The notes below the pieces were generated by a model, which was not told where the DNA came from, searched no databases, and was given only the letters and a program-made list of their open reading frames with translations. DNA of 64,000 bases. Origin: Luxibacter massiliensis (GTDB taxonomy: Bacteria > Bacillota > Clostridia > Lachnospirales > Lachnospiraceae). Of this stretch, positions 40,173 to 49,057 are shown one piece after another (within the stretch, counting starts at the first letter, position 1; every line of letters starts with the position of its first letter). The position numbers and the translations under genes were made by a program. The stretch spans positions 558,001-622,000 of the forward strand of contig NZ_UWOE01000001.1 in assembly GCF_900604355.1 (NCBI RefSeq), in the 5' to 3' direction.

Positions 40173-42956
40173 ATGGAAGATACGTCTGAAAATACAGAAA
40201 ATCTATTGAAGGAAGAATCGTCAAAACATATATGTATAGGCATTCTGGCCCACGTGGATGCAGGAAAAACTACATTGTCAGAAGGTATGCTTTATGTAAG
40301 CGGGAGTATCCGCAGTCCCGGCCGGGTGGATCACAAAAATGCGTTTCTGGATACTTATGAGCTGGAGCGTGCGCGGGGAATTACCATATTTTCTAAACAG
40401 GCGGTTTTTTCCTGGAAGGATTTGGGAATAACCTTGTTAGATACTCCCGGGCACGTTGATTTTTCGGCGGAAATGGAACGTACCCTGCAGGTGTTGGATT
40501 ATGCAGTGCTTGTAATCAGCGGCACTGACGGTGTACAGGGACATACAGTGACTCTGTGGAGGCTTTTACGGCAGTACAGGATTCCGGTATTCCTCTTTAT
40601 TAATAAAATGGATCAGGAGGGAACATGCCGGGAATCTATAATGAAGGAACTGAAGAAGCGCCTGGATGAAGGGTGTATAGATTTTTCTTCAGCCTCGGAT
40701 GTGGACTATAAGGATGCAGAGTGGTTGGAGAACTTGGCAGTGTGTGATGAGAGGCTGCTGGAGGAATATTTAGAGGCAGGGGATATATGCCGGGAATCTG
40801 TAGCCAGCGGGATTTATGAGAGAAAAATATTCCCCTGTTACTTTGGCTCTGCACTCCGGGCGGAAGGGGTGGAAGAACTGCTGGAAGGGATGAGGCAGTT
40901 TACCTGGACTCCATATCAATCCTATATAAAGGGTGAGGGGGGCGCCTGTAAAACAGAGGAGGGCGTATTCGATTTAAGCAGAGGGCCCTTTAAGGCAAAG
41001 GTATATAAAATTTCCAGGGACGAGCATGGGATCAGGCTTACTTATTTAAAGGTAACTGGCGGGATGCTTAAAGTAAAGGATATCCTGCCTGGAATTGAGG
41101 AAAAGGTAAACGAGATCCGGATTTATTCTGGGGCCAAATATGAATCTGTGAGGGAAGTTGGGACAGGGGGAATCTGTGCTGTGACAGGGCCTGCCTCCAC
41201 CTATCCTGGACAGGGCCTTGGAGGGGAAAAGAGTACGGATATGTTTGTGCTGGAGCCTGTCCTTACATACCAGATTAAGCTGCCGGAAGGATGCGATGTA
41301 CATAAAATGCTGGGGAATTTAAGGGAGCTGGAGGAGGAAGAGCCGCAGCTTCATATTGTGTGGGAAGAAAAGTTGGGGGAGATACATGCCCAGTTGATGG
41401 GAGAGGTACAGACTGAGATCTTAAAAGAAATCATATGGGAAAGGTTTGGAATCCGTGTAGAGTTTGGGCCTGGTAATATTGTTTATAAAGAAACCATACA
41501 AAATACTGTGGAAGGCGTGGGGCACTTTGAACCTCTGCGCCATTATGCGGAGGTGCATCTGCTGCTGGAGCCGGGGGAGCCTGGGACAGGCCTGCAGTTT
41601 ACCTCTGCCTGCAGTGAAGACATGCTGGATGGAAACTGGCAGCATCTGATTCTTACACATTTGGAGGAAAAAGAACACAAAGGGGTACTGACAGGTTCGC
41701 CTGTCACGGATATGAAGATCACACTGGTTTCCGGGAGGGCCCATCTGAAACATACGGAGGGCGGAGATTTCAGGCAGGCAACCTACCGGGCAGTGAGGCA
41801 GGGACTGAAAAAGGCAAAAAGTATTGTGCTGGAGCCTTATTATGAATTCCGTCTGGAAGTGCCTTCTGCCAATATAGGCAGAGCGATGTCAGATATCCAG
41901 AAAATGCAGGGAAGTTTTGGGCAGCCTTCTGTGGAGGGGGAATTATCTATCCTCAATGGGAGGGCGCCTGTATCAGAAATGAGCGGCTATCAGACCGAAT
42001 TACTCTCTTATACTGGAGGCCAGGGAAGGATGTTCTGCAGTCTGAAGGGGTATGAACCCTGCCATAACCAGGAAGAAGTTATAGAGATCATGGGATATGA
42101 TTCAGAGTCAGACCTGGAGAATCCTACAGGGTCGGTATTCTGTGCCCACGGGGCAGGATTTGTTGTAAAGTGGGATCAGGTAGAGGAATACATGCATATG
42201 GAAAGCAGTCTTCCTTTAGCAGGTGCAGAGTATGACGGCCAGGGCCCTGAGGCCAGGCAGCCTGCCGCTGTATCCAGGATAGAGCTGACACAGGAGGAGT
42301 TGGACGCCATCTATGTGCGGACTCCAGATCCAGTGAAGAAGAATATGAATACCCATCCAATCACTGTACAGGCTGCCGCAGGGGATGGGGAGCATGGAAA
42401 TATGAAAAGTGGGACTGGGGATCGGAGAAAGCAGGGCCAGGAGGAATACCTTCTGGTTGACGGATATAATATTATTTTTGCGTGGGATGACCTTAAGCAG
42501 CTGGCCGATACGAATATAGAGGCAGCCAGAGATAAACTGATGGATATTTTATGTAATTACCAAGGATATAAAAAATGTACAGTAATCCTTGTGTTCGATG
42601 CATACAAGGTAGAAGGGAACCCAGGAGAAGTGTTGAAATATCACAATATTCATGTGGTCTATACAAAGGAGGCCGAGACAGCGGATCAATATATTGAGAA
42701 AACAGTCCGCAGGATAGGCAGGAAGTATAGTGTTACTGTAGCCACATCAGATGCCCTGGAGCAGGTGATTATTCTGGGCCAAGGAGCACTGAGGGTTTCT
42801 GCAGATGGGCTGAGGGAAGAGATAGAGCTTATGCTCAGGGAGATTAGGAGCGAGTTCTTGCAGGGAACCCAGGAGGGGAAAAATTATTTGTTTGATTATG
42901 CCGGGGAAGAACTTGCAGAATCTTTGGAAAGCCTGCGTCTGGGGGAGGGCGTATAG
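40173..42956 (+). CDS. TetM/EF-G-like translation GTPase fused to a Rae1/YacP-type NYN endonuclease
   Basis: A 927-residue fusion. Residues 20-690 form an EF-G/TetM-like GTPase: GILAHVDAGKTT (G1), ERARGITI (G2), LLDTPGHVDFSAE (G3), FINKMDQE (G4), then domains II-V. The loop equivalent to TetM YSPVST reads AHLKHTEGGDF, so classical tetracycline protection is doubtful. Residues 755-905 form a NYN/YacP domain like Rae1, the endonuclease that cuts mRNA in the ribosomal A site: YLLVDGYNIIFAWDDL, ILVFDAYKV, ETADQYIEK, TVATSDALEQ. It likely acts on stalled or drug-bound ribosomes. Its base composition is host-like, unlike the adjacent island. It is followed 43 bp later by the hydroxylase operon. Confidence 0.88.
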   Translation: MEDTSENTENLLKEESSKHICIGILAHVDAGKTTLSEGMLYVSGSIRSPGRVDHKNAFLDTYELERARGITIFSKQAVFSWKDLGITLLDTPGHVDFSAEMERTLQVLDYAVLVISGTDGVQGHTVTLWRLLRQYRIPVFLFINKMDQEGTCRESIMKELKKRLDEGCIDFSSASDVDYKDAEWLENLAVCDERLLEEYLEAGDICRESVASGIYERKIFPCYFGSALRAEGVEELLEGMRQFTWTPYQSYIKGEGGACKTEEGVFDLSRGPFKAKVYKISRDEHGIRLTYLKVTGGMLKVKDILPGIEEKVNEIRIYSGAKYESVREVGTGGICAVTGPASTYPGQGLGGEKSTDMFVLEPVLTYQIKLPEGCDVHKMLGNLRELEEEEPQLHIVWEEKLGEIHAQLMGEVQTEILKEIIWERFGIRVEFGPGNIVYKETIQNTVEGVGHFEPLRHYAEVHLLLEPGEPGTGLQFTSACSEDMLDGNWQHLILTHLEEKEHKGVLTGSPVTDMKITLVSGRAHLKHTEGGDFRQATYRAVRQGLKKAKSIVLEPYYEFRLEVPSANIGRAMSDIQKMQGSFGQPSVEGELSILNGRAPVSEMSGYQTELLSYTGGQGRMFCSLKGYEPCHNQEEVIEIMGYDSESDLENPTGSVFCAHGAGFVVKWDQVEEYMHMESSLPLAGAEYDGQGPEARQPAAVSRIELTQEELDAIYVRTPDPVKKNMNTHPITVQAAAGDGEHGNMKSGTGDRRKQGQEEYLLVDGYNIIFAWDDLKQLADTNIEAARDKLMDILCNYQGYKKCTVILVFDAYKVEGNPGEVLKYHNIHVVYTKEAETADQYIEKTVRRIGRKYSVTVATSDALEQVIILGQGALRVSADGLREEIELMLREIRSEFLQGTQEGKNYLFDYAGEELAESLESLRLGEGV

Positions 42957-42999
42957 CTTATATTCCGGGCATACTTAAGAAAAGGAAGGAGAAAGCATT

Positions 43000-43803
43000 T
43001 TGCTTACGATAAATAAATATGTGAGAGCCAATTCCCTGGAAGAAGCCTATGAACTGAATCAGGCCAGAAATGCCAGGGTTATGGGCGGTATGATGTGGAT
43101 GAGGCTGGGAAATGCCAAGGTTAATACAGTGATAGATTTATCTGGACTGGGCCTGGATCAGATAGAAGAGACAGAGCATGTGTTCAGAATAGGCGCTATG
43201 TGTACTCTGAGGCAGCTGGAGGCTCATGAGGGCCTGCGTATGATGTATGGGGATGGGGTGGCAGAATCGGTAAGGCATATTGTTGGTGTGCAGTTCAGAA
43301 ACCAGGCTACCGTTGGAGGCAGTATTTATGGGAGATTCGGGTTTTCTGATGTGCTGACCTGCCTGCTGGCCCTGGATACATTTGTGGAACTATATAACGG
43401 TGGGACCATCCGCCTGTCCGAATTTGTAAAACGGAAGAAGGATAAGGATATCCTTGTTTCTATTATTATACGTAAGAGTGACAGGAAACTCCGGTACTCC
43501 TCTATCCGGCAGACAAAGACAGATTTCCCGGTGCTGGCCTGTGCAGTTGTGGCCGGGCCTGTCCATGGGAAGGAGACCTGGTATTTTTCCGTAGGAGCCA
43601 GGCCGATGAAGGCGGAGATATTAGAAAAGCCGTGGGAGATTCCCGGAGATATTACAGACCAGCAATTGAGGGCGTATGCGGCAGAGGCGGCGGGCGGCTT
43701 TCATTATGGATCTAACATGCGTGGCAGTGCGAAGTACCGCAGAGAACTGGCAGAGATTTTGATTCTGCGCTCCATGCGTTCTATGATAGAGGAGGGGCGG
43801 TAA
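43000..43803 (+). CDS. Molybdenum hydroxylase FAD-binding subunit (XdhB-like)
   Basis: A 267-residue medium subunit of the xanthine dehydrogenase/CODH family. The FAD-binding landmarks are ARVMGGMMWM at residues 25-35 and the region VGVQFRNQATVGGSIYGRFGFSD, with a C-terminal domain from about residue 170. It passes electrons from the Fe-S subunit to an acceptor. It starts at TTG behind AAGGAAGGAGAAAG. The three subunits are in order FAD, 2Fe-2S, Mo, overlapping or nearly so. Confidence 0.9.
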   Translation: MLTINKYVRANSLEEAYELNQARNARVMGGMMWMRLGNAKVNTVIDLSGLGLDQIEETEHVFRIGAMCTLRQLEAHEGLRMMYGDGVAESVRHIVGVQFRNQATVGGSIYGRFGFSDVLTCLLALDTFVELYNGGTIRLSEFVKRKKDKDILVSIIIRKSDRKLRYSSIRQTKTDFPVLACAVVAGPVHGKETWYFSVGARPMKAEILEKPWEIPGDITDQQLRAYAAEAAGGFHYGSNMRGSAKYRRELAEILILRSMRSMIEEGR

Positions 43804-43804
43804 A

Positions 43805-44269
43805 ATGGATGTGGGATTTATTCTAAATGGGAAACAAGTATCAGTTGAGGCAAAAGGAGACACAATTCTTCTGGATGTACTGCGCCAGTTGGGGTGCCAT
43901 AGTGTGAAATGTGGCTGTGAAACGACAAACTGCGGCCTTTGCACTGTCTGGATTGACGGAAAATCCCGCCTTTCCTGTTCCATCCTGGCGGCAAGCGCTG
44001 AGGGAAGAGAGATTACCACCCTGGAGGGCGTACAGGAGGAAGCGGAAGAGTTTGGCAGGTTTCTGGCAAATGAAGGGGCGGAACAATGTGGATTTTGTTC
44101 TCCGGGATTCATTATGAATGTCTTAGCCATGATGCGGGAGCTGGAGAGTCCAGGCAAAGAAGAGATCAAGGCTTATCTGGCTGGCAATTTATGTAGGTGC
44201 ACAGGCTATATGGGGCAGCTGCGTGCCATTGAGAAATATATCCAGCATAAGAAGGAGGTGCAGGCATGA
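43805..44269 (+). CDS. Molybdenum hydroxylase [2Fe-2S] subunit (XdhC/CoxS-like)
   Basis: A 154-residue small subunit with two [2Fe-2S] clusters: plant-type ferredoxin Cys in GCHSVKCGCETTNCGLCTVW with a fourth at LSCSI, and C-terminal Cys in EQCGFCSPGF and NLCRCTGY. It shuttles electrons from the Mo site to the FAD subunit. It starts 1 bp after the FAD-subunit stop and overlaps the large subunit by 4 bp. Confidence 0.94.
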   Translation: MDVGFILNGKQVSVEAKGDTILLDVLRQLGCHSVKCGCETTNCGLCTVWIDGKSRLSCSILAASAEGREITTLEGVQEEAEEFGRFLANEGAEQCGFCSPGFIMNVLAMMRELESPGKEEIKAYLAGNLCRCTGYMGQLRAIEKYIQHKKEVQA

Positions 44270-46542
44270 GAGTTGTGAACCAACCCGTTCCAAAGGTAGA
44301 TTATGAAGCCCTGGTGACAGGGAAGGGCGTTTACACAGACGATCTTGCCCCTGCAGACTGCCTGATCGTAAAGGTGCTCAGAAGTCCCCATGCACACGCC
44401 CTGATAAAAGATATCCAAGTGTCCAGGGCTGAGGCAGTGCCGGGAATTGAATGTGTCCTTACTTATAAAGACTGCCCTGATAAGCGTTTTACTATGGCAG
44501 GGCAGACGTATCCAGAGCCAAGTCCTTATGACAGGCTGATTCTGGATCAGCGTATGCGGTTTGCAGGGGATGCAGCCGCGGTAGTGGCGGGTTCCAGCAA
44601 AGAAGCAGTTGACAGGGCGCTTAAATTGATTAAGGTCAAGTACGAGGTGCTTGAGCCGGTGCTGGATTTCAGGAAAGCTAAGGATAATCCCATTCTTGTA
44701 CATCCCGAGGATAATTGGAGGAGCCTGTGCCCGGTAGGCGCAGATAATAAGAGGAACCTCTGTGCCCATGAGGAGGATTCCTCAGGGGACATTGAGTCGG
44801 TTCTTGCCGCCTGTGCCCATGTGGTTGACAGGGTTTACCACACAAAGGCGAACCAGCAGGCGATGATGGAGACGTTCCGTACCTTTACATATCTGGACAC
44901 ATATGGCCGGCTGAATATTGTTTCTTCTACACAGGTGCCCTTCCATGTACGGCGCATTCTGGCAACGGCGCTGGATATACCAAAGTCCAAGGTGCGGGTT
45001 TTAAAACCGAGAATCGGCGGGGGGTTTGGCGCAAAACAGACTGTGGTGGCAGAAGTGTATCCGGCCCTGGTGACATGGAAGACAGGCAAGCCGGCTAAGA
45101 TTATCTACACAAGAGAAGAGTCCTTTATTGCTTCTTCCCCACGCCATGAAATGGAAGTTCATGTACGTGTGGGCGCTGACAGTGAAGGGATTATTAAAGG
45201 AATCGATGTCTATACGCTGTCCAATACAGGGGCGTTCGGGGAACATGGCCCCACAACCGTGGGCCTGTCGGGGCATAAGTCTATTCCTCTGTATGGCAGG
45301 GCAGAGGCATTTAGGTTTGTATATGATGTTGTGTACACCAATGTAATGTCTGCCGGGGCATACCGGGGATATGGGGCAACCCAGGGAATCTTTGCAGTAG
45401 AGTCGGCTGTCAATGAACTGGCGGGAAAGCTGGGTATGGATCCTACAGTGCTCCGGGAGAAAAATATGGTAAGGGAAGGCCAGCAGATGCCCGCTTACTA
45501 CGGAGAGACCGCTAATAGCTGTGCCCTGGACCGCTGCCTGAAACGCGCCAAAGAGATGATTGGCTGGGACAGTAAATATCCCCGGAGGGACATGGGGAAT
45601 GGAAAAGTCAGGGGCATCGGCGTGGCCATGGCGATGCAGGGTTCCGGGATTTCGGCAGTGGATACTGCTTCCGTAAGCCTTAAAGTCAATGATGACGGAT
45701 TTTACAGCCTTTTGATCGGAGCCACGGACATGGGAACAGGCTGTGATACGATTCTGGCCCAGATGGCTGCAGAATGCCTGGACTGTGAGATGGGGGATAT
45801 TGTGGTGCATGGGGTCGATACAGATACCTCCCCTTATGATTGTGGCTCCTATGCTTCAAGTACCACCTATGTGACAGGGATGGCTGTGGTGAAAACCTGT
45901 GAGACATTGCGGGGGAAAATCTGTCAGGCAGGGGCCAGGTATCTGGGATGTGATACAGAGGATGTGGAGTTTGACGGAGACAAAGTGATTAACCTGAAAA
46001 CAGGGGAATGTATTACAAGGGCAGATATTGGGAACCGGGCCATGTGCAATAATGAGGAGGCACTGTATGCCAGTGAGGCATTCACCTCCCCTATTTCCCC
46101 TCCTCCTTTTATGGCGGGAATTGCAGAGGTAGAGATAGATACAGAGACTGGAGGGATTGAACTGATAGATTATGCGGCAGCGGTTGACTGCGGGACTGTT
46201 GTAAATCCTAACCTGGCCAGAGTACAGACAGAAGGAGGGATTGCCCAGGGAATTGGCATGGCTCTCTATGAAGATATTGTGTACAGTAAAAAGGGAAAGA
46301 ATTACAGCAATTCCTTTATGCAGTATAAAATTCCGAGCCGCCTGGATGTAGGCGCTATCCGGGTAGAATTTGAGAGCAGCTATGAACCGACAGGCCCCTT
46401 TGGAGCAAAATCTATAGGGGAGATTGTGATTAATACGCCCCCGCCTGCTATTACAAATGCAATCTGGAATGCAACAGGCGTCCAGATCCGTGAATTGCCT
46501 GCCACAGTAGAAAAAATATTCTGGGGCCTTAAAGGGAAATAG
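44266..46542 (+). CDS. Molybdenum hydroxylase large (Mo-cofactor) subunit (XdhA-like)
   Basis: A 758-residue molybdopterin-binding subunit: N-terminal GKGVYTDDLAP, PRIGGGFGAKQ, GAYRGYGATQG, GATDMGTGCDT and the C-terminal catalytic Glu region GPFGAKSIGEI. The family hydroxylates purines, aldehydes or N-heterocycles with water as oxygen source. Substrate cannot be told from sequence; in Lachnospiraceae xanthine or another purine is common. No cofactor maturation gene is in the window. Confidence 0.92.
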   Translation: MRVVNQPVPKVDYEALVTGKGVYTDDLAPADCLIVKVLRSPHAHALIKDIQVSRAEAVPGIECVLTYKDCPDKRFTMAGQTYPEPSPYDRLILDQRMRFAGDAAAVVAGSSKEAVDRALKLIKVKYEVLEPVLDFRKAKDNPILVHPEDNWRSLCPVGADNKRNLCAHEEDSSGDIESVLAACAHVVDRVYHTKANQQAMMETFRTFTYLDTYGRLNIVSSTQVPFHVRRILATALDIPKSKVRVLKPRIGGGFGAKQTVVAEVYPALVTWKTGKPAKIIYTREESFIASSPRHEMEVHVRVGADSEGIIKGIDVYTLSNTGAFGEHGPTTVGLSGHKSIPLYGRAEAFRFVYDVVYTNVMSAGAYRGYGATQGIFAVESAVNELAGKLGMDPTVLREKNMVREGQQMPAYYGETANSCALDRCLKRAKEMIGWDSKYPRRDMGNGKVRGIGVAMAMQGSGISAVDTASVSLKVNDDGFYSLLIGATDMGTGCDTILAQMAAECLDCEMGDIVVHGVDTDTSPYDCGSYASSTTYVTGMAVVKTCETLRGKICQAGARYLGCDTEDVEFDGDKVINLKTGECITRADIGNRAMCNNEEALYASEAFTSPISPPPFMAGIAEVEIDTETGGIELIDYAAAVDCGTVVNPNLARVQTEGGIAQGIGMALYEDIVYSKKGKNYSNSFMQYKIPSRLDVGAIRVEFESSYEPTGPFGAKSIGEIVINTPPPAITNAIWNATGVQIRELPATVEKIFWGLKGK

Positions 46543-46568
46543 CATAATAGAGCTGGGCGCGCAGGAAA

Positions 46569-46612
46569 AAGGACTGATGCAGAATGTAAAAATACATCTG
46601 GCATCAGTCCTT
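46569..46612. terminator. Bidirectional terminator
   Basis: AAGGACTGATGC (46569-46580) pairs with GCATCAGTCCTT (46601-46612). An A-run lies to the left, T-rich sequence to the right. It is between the convergent hydroxylase and GNAT genes. Confidence 0.85.
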
Positions 46613-46632
46613 ATACATTTAAAAAGGTATTC

Positions 46633-47127
46633 TTAATTCTGCAAAAGTTTCTTCTGATAGGCCAGCCGCTGGCTCCCGTCTGCCACATAAATAATCCCGC
46701 AATATGAAAATCCATTCTTATCCAGCAGGTGCTGCATAACTATATTATCTCTGTGGGTATCAATCCTTAAGTTCCCGCATTGCCTGAGTGCCCAGGCGAT
46801 ACAGAAAGAGGCGGCTCCTTTTAGGGCGCCGTTGGAGGTGATTCTATGTACGGCTCCATAGGGGGAATCATCCAGCCATTGGCCTTCATAGATTTTTGCA
46901 TAGGTATCATCCCGGCCTTCTCTGTAATAAAAAGTTGCCGCAATCTTGCCGCTGTCCTGGCAGACATAGCTGTTTCCTTCCTCAATATCCTGGGCCACCA
47001 GTGCTTTTGGAGGGTAGGAATTACCCCACTGTAAAGGATTGCCGTGGACTGCCATAAATGATCTGGCATCTTCGTACATTTTTAAAATCGTGTCCAGATC
47101 AGCCAGAGTTGATTTTCTAATCTGCAT
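46633..47127 (-). CDS. GNAT-family N-acetyltransferase
   Basis: A 164-residue GNAT protein: N-terminal IRKSTLADLDTILKMYEDA, central strand KIAATFYYREG, acetyl-CoA region GAASFCIAWALRQ replacing the typical QGxGxA loop, and LRIDTHRDNIVMQHLLDKNGFSYCGI at the C-terminal end. The target amine is unknown. The ATG at 47127 behind AAAGGTGAT is chosen over a GTG four codons upstream. Confidence 0.85.
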   Translation of the reverse strand: MQIRKSTLADLDTILKMYEDARSFMAVHGNPLQWGNSYPPKALVAQDIEEGNSYVCQDSGKIAATFYYREGRDDTYAKIYEGQWLDDSPYGAVHRITSNGALKGAASFCIAWALRQCGNLRIDTHRDNIVMQHLLDKNGFSYCGIIYVADGSQRLAYQKKLLQN

Positions 47128-47493
47128 AGTTAAAATCACCTTTCAACATAATAAATATTATTTTGTAGTTATATCCCGCCTTATTCATAGGGAGGCAGAA
47201 CAGAGAAAAAGAAAATGCCGTGCCCGTGATGTGTTCTCAAGTAAATGTGGACTGCATTAGAACGATCTGCCTGGTAAATAAACCCACTATGAGGGTTAGA
47301 AGTATGCATATGTTTGGCAGGAGGGTATACTTCTATTTTATATGGAAATAAATCGTTAGGCAATTAGATAAAATAATGAAAATATGAGTCCTTTATGCTT
47401 GAAAATCCGTCTATTTAATGTAAGATAGAAGTATATCCTGGGAAATCAGGTGGGAATTGCAGGGATAGATTACTTATGAGGAGGGCACTGACA
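47128..47493. other. Intergenic region
   Basis: About 365 bp between divergent GNAT and L,D-transpeptidase genes. No gene is seen. A stem AGAAGTAT...ATACTTCT (about 47299-47335) and AACCC...GGGTT (47280-47297) could fold in the transcript, but they match no riboswitch that I recognise. Confidence 0.35.
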
Positions 47494-48891
47494 ATGAAAG
47501 GCAGAAAAATACTGATACTTGTACTGGGGATCCTGGCGGGTTCTCTGCTATGTATTTACTTAGCGGTTTCTGTTTACTTTATGTCACACTTTTATTATGG
47601 AACGGAAATAAACGGGATTAATTTTTCTATGAAAACGATAAAAGAGGCAGAGGGGTACTTTGAAGAGCAGGTGGGGGAATATGTGATGACTATCCGCACG
47701 AAGGAAGGGTAGGAAGAGAACATAGCGGGGAAAGAGCTTTCTATGAGATATAAAAAGAGCGGGGAGCTAAAGGGGGCGCTGGAAAAGCAGAATGCTTTTT
47801 TGTGGCCGTCTATGTTCGGGAAGGAAAATAATATTACAATCAAGACAGGGGTCGACATAGATGAAGTGTTGCTGAATCAAAAGATAGAGGCTTTGGACTG
47901 TTACAAAAACGAAGGGAAAACAGATCCCGAAAATGCGAGGCCTGAATTTGACGGCGACAGGTTTGTGGTACGGCCGGAAGTACTTGGGACGAAAGTAAAC
48001 CAGGAACAAATGAAGGCTAAAGTAAAAGAAAAGGTTCAAAATCTTCAGGCAGATTTGGATCTGGAAGACGAGGGGTGCTACCAGAGGCCTGCGTTCACTT
48101 CTGAGTCCAGTGAAGTAAAAGCGGCATGTGATGTGATGAACCAATATTGTAATGCTAATATCACATATGATATGCCCCCTCAGAAGGATGTGGTAGATAA
48201 GAGCCTGATCTCCACTTGGCTTTCTTGTGACGAAAACATGAATGTTGTATTTCAGGAGGATATGGTGCGTGCATATATGGCTGAATTTGCGGCAAAATAT
48301 GAAAGCCTGAATAAAACAAGGACGTTGACAACCCCTGCGGGGAAAGTGGCGGAGGTGAGCGGCGGGACATATGGCTGGGCCATTGATGAAGCTACAGAGG
48401 CGGAAGCCCTGATTGCTTCCATAAAAGCCGGGGAAACTGTCACAAAGGAACCTGTATATGAGCAGAGAGCGGCTGTGCATGGAGAGCAGGACTGGGGGAC
48501 TACGTATATTGAGGTGGATTTAAGTGCACAGTATATGTGGTATATTTCTGAGGGGAATGTGATGCTGGAGACTCCGGTTGTCACGGGGAAACCTTATGAA
48601 CATTCTACTCCTGCCGGGGTTTATGATATTTTACTTATGTCACTGGATACAACTTTAGTGGGGAATATTGTGCCGGAAACAGGAAAGCCGGAATACAGGA
48701 CGCCTGTGTCCTACTGGATGCAGGTGACCTGGGGAGGGGTAGGTTTCCACGATGCTACATGGCAGCCTGCGTTTGGGGGAGACCTGTATTGGAGTATTGG
48801 ATCCCACGGCTGTATCAATATGCCTCTGGATATGGCAGGCTCCCTGTATAGTATGATTTCAGCCGATACCCCTGTTGTCATGCACTATTAG
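47494..48891 (+). pseudogene. YkuD-type L,D-transpeptidase interrupted by an in-frame amber codon
   Basis: One frame encodes a membrane-anchored L,D-transpeptidase but has a TAG at 47710-47712, after 72 codons. The N-terminus is a TM anchor (LILVLGILAGSLLCIYLAVSV) and the part after the stop continues a peptidoglycan-binding-like region, then the YkuD catalytic domain: YIEVDLSAQYMWYISEG, TPVVTGKPYEHSTPAGVY, and the His/Cys signature IGSHGCINM. The frame is otherwise intact across the stop (no shift), so either a recent nonsense mutation, readthrough or a sequence error. Translation restart at the ATG of MRYKKSG (47743) would lack the anchor. Role if active: 3-3 crosslinking of peptidoglycan. 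Confidence 0.85.
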
Positions 48892-49057
48892 AATATCTAA
48901 GGTGTGGCCTTGGAGTATACGGCATTGTATAAAATTGGGTACAATGAGAGTAATGATATCTATTATCAATTAAAATCTTGTTTTTTCTATTATGTGATGA
49001 TATACTGTGCGTGTAAAAAAGATATACCTGATTTCACCACAAGGAGGATGATATAAA

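Noticed and set aside
40173..42956. A tetracycline-resistance gene (tetM/tetO type)
   Set aside because: The drug-displacing loop differs and the protein carries an extra NYN endonuclease domain; resistance cannot be claimed.
47280..47340. A riboswitch upstream of the L,D-transpeptidase
   Set aside because: Short stems are present, but no conserved riboswitch core was recognised.
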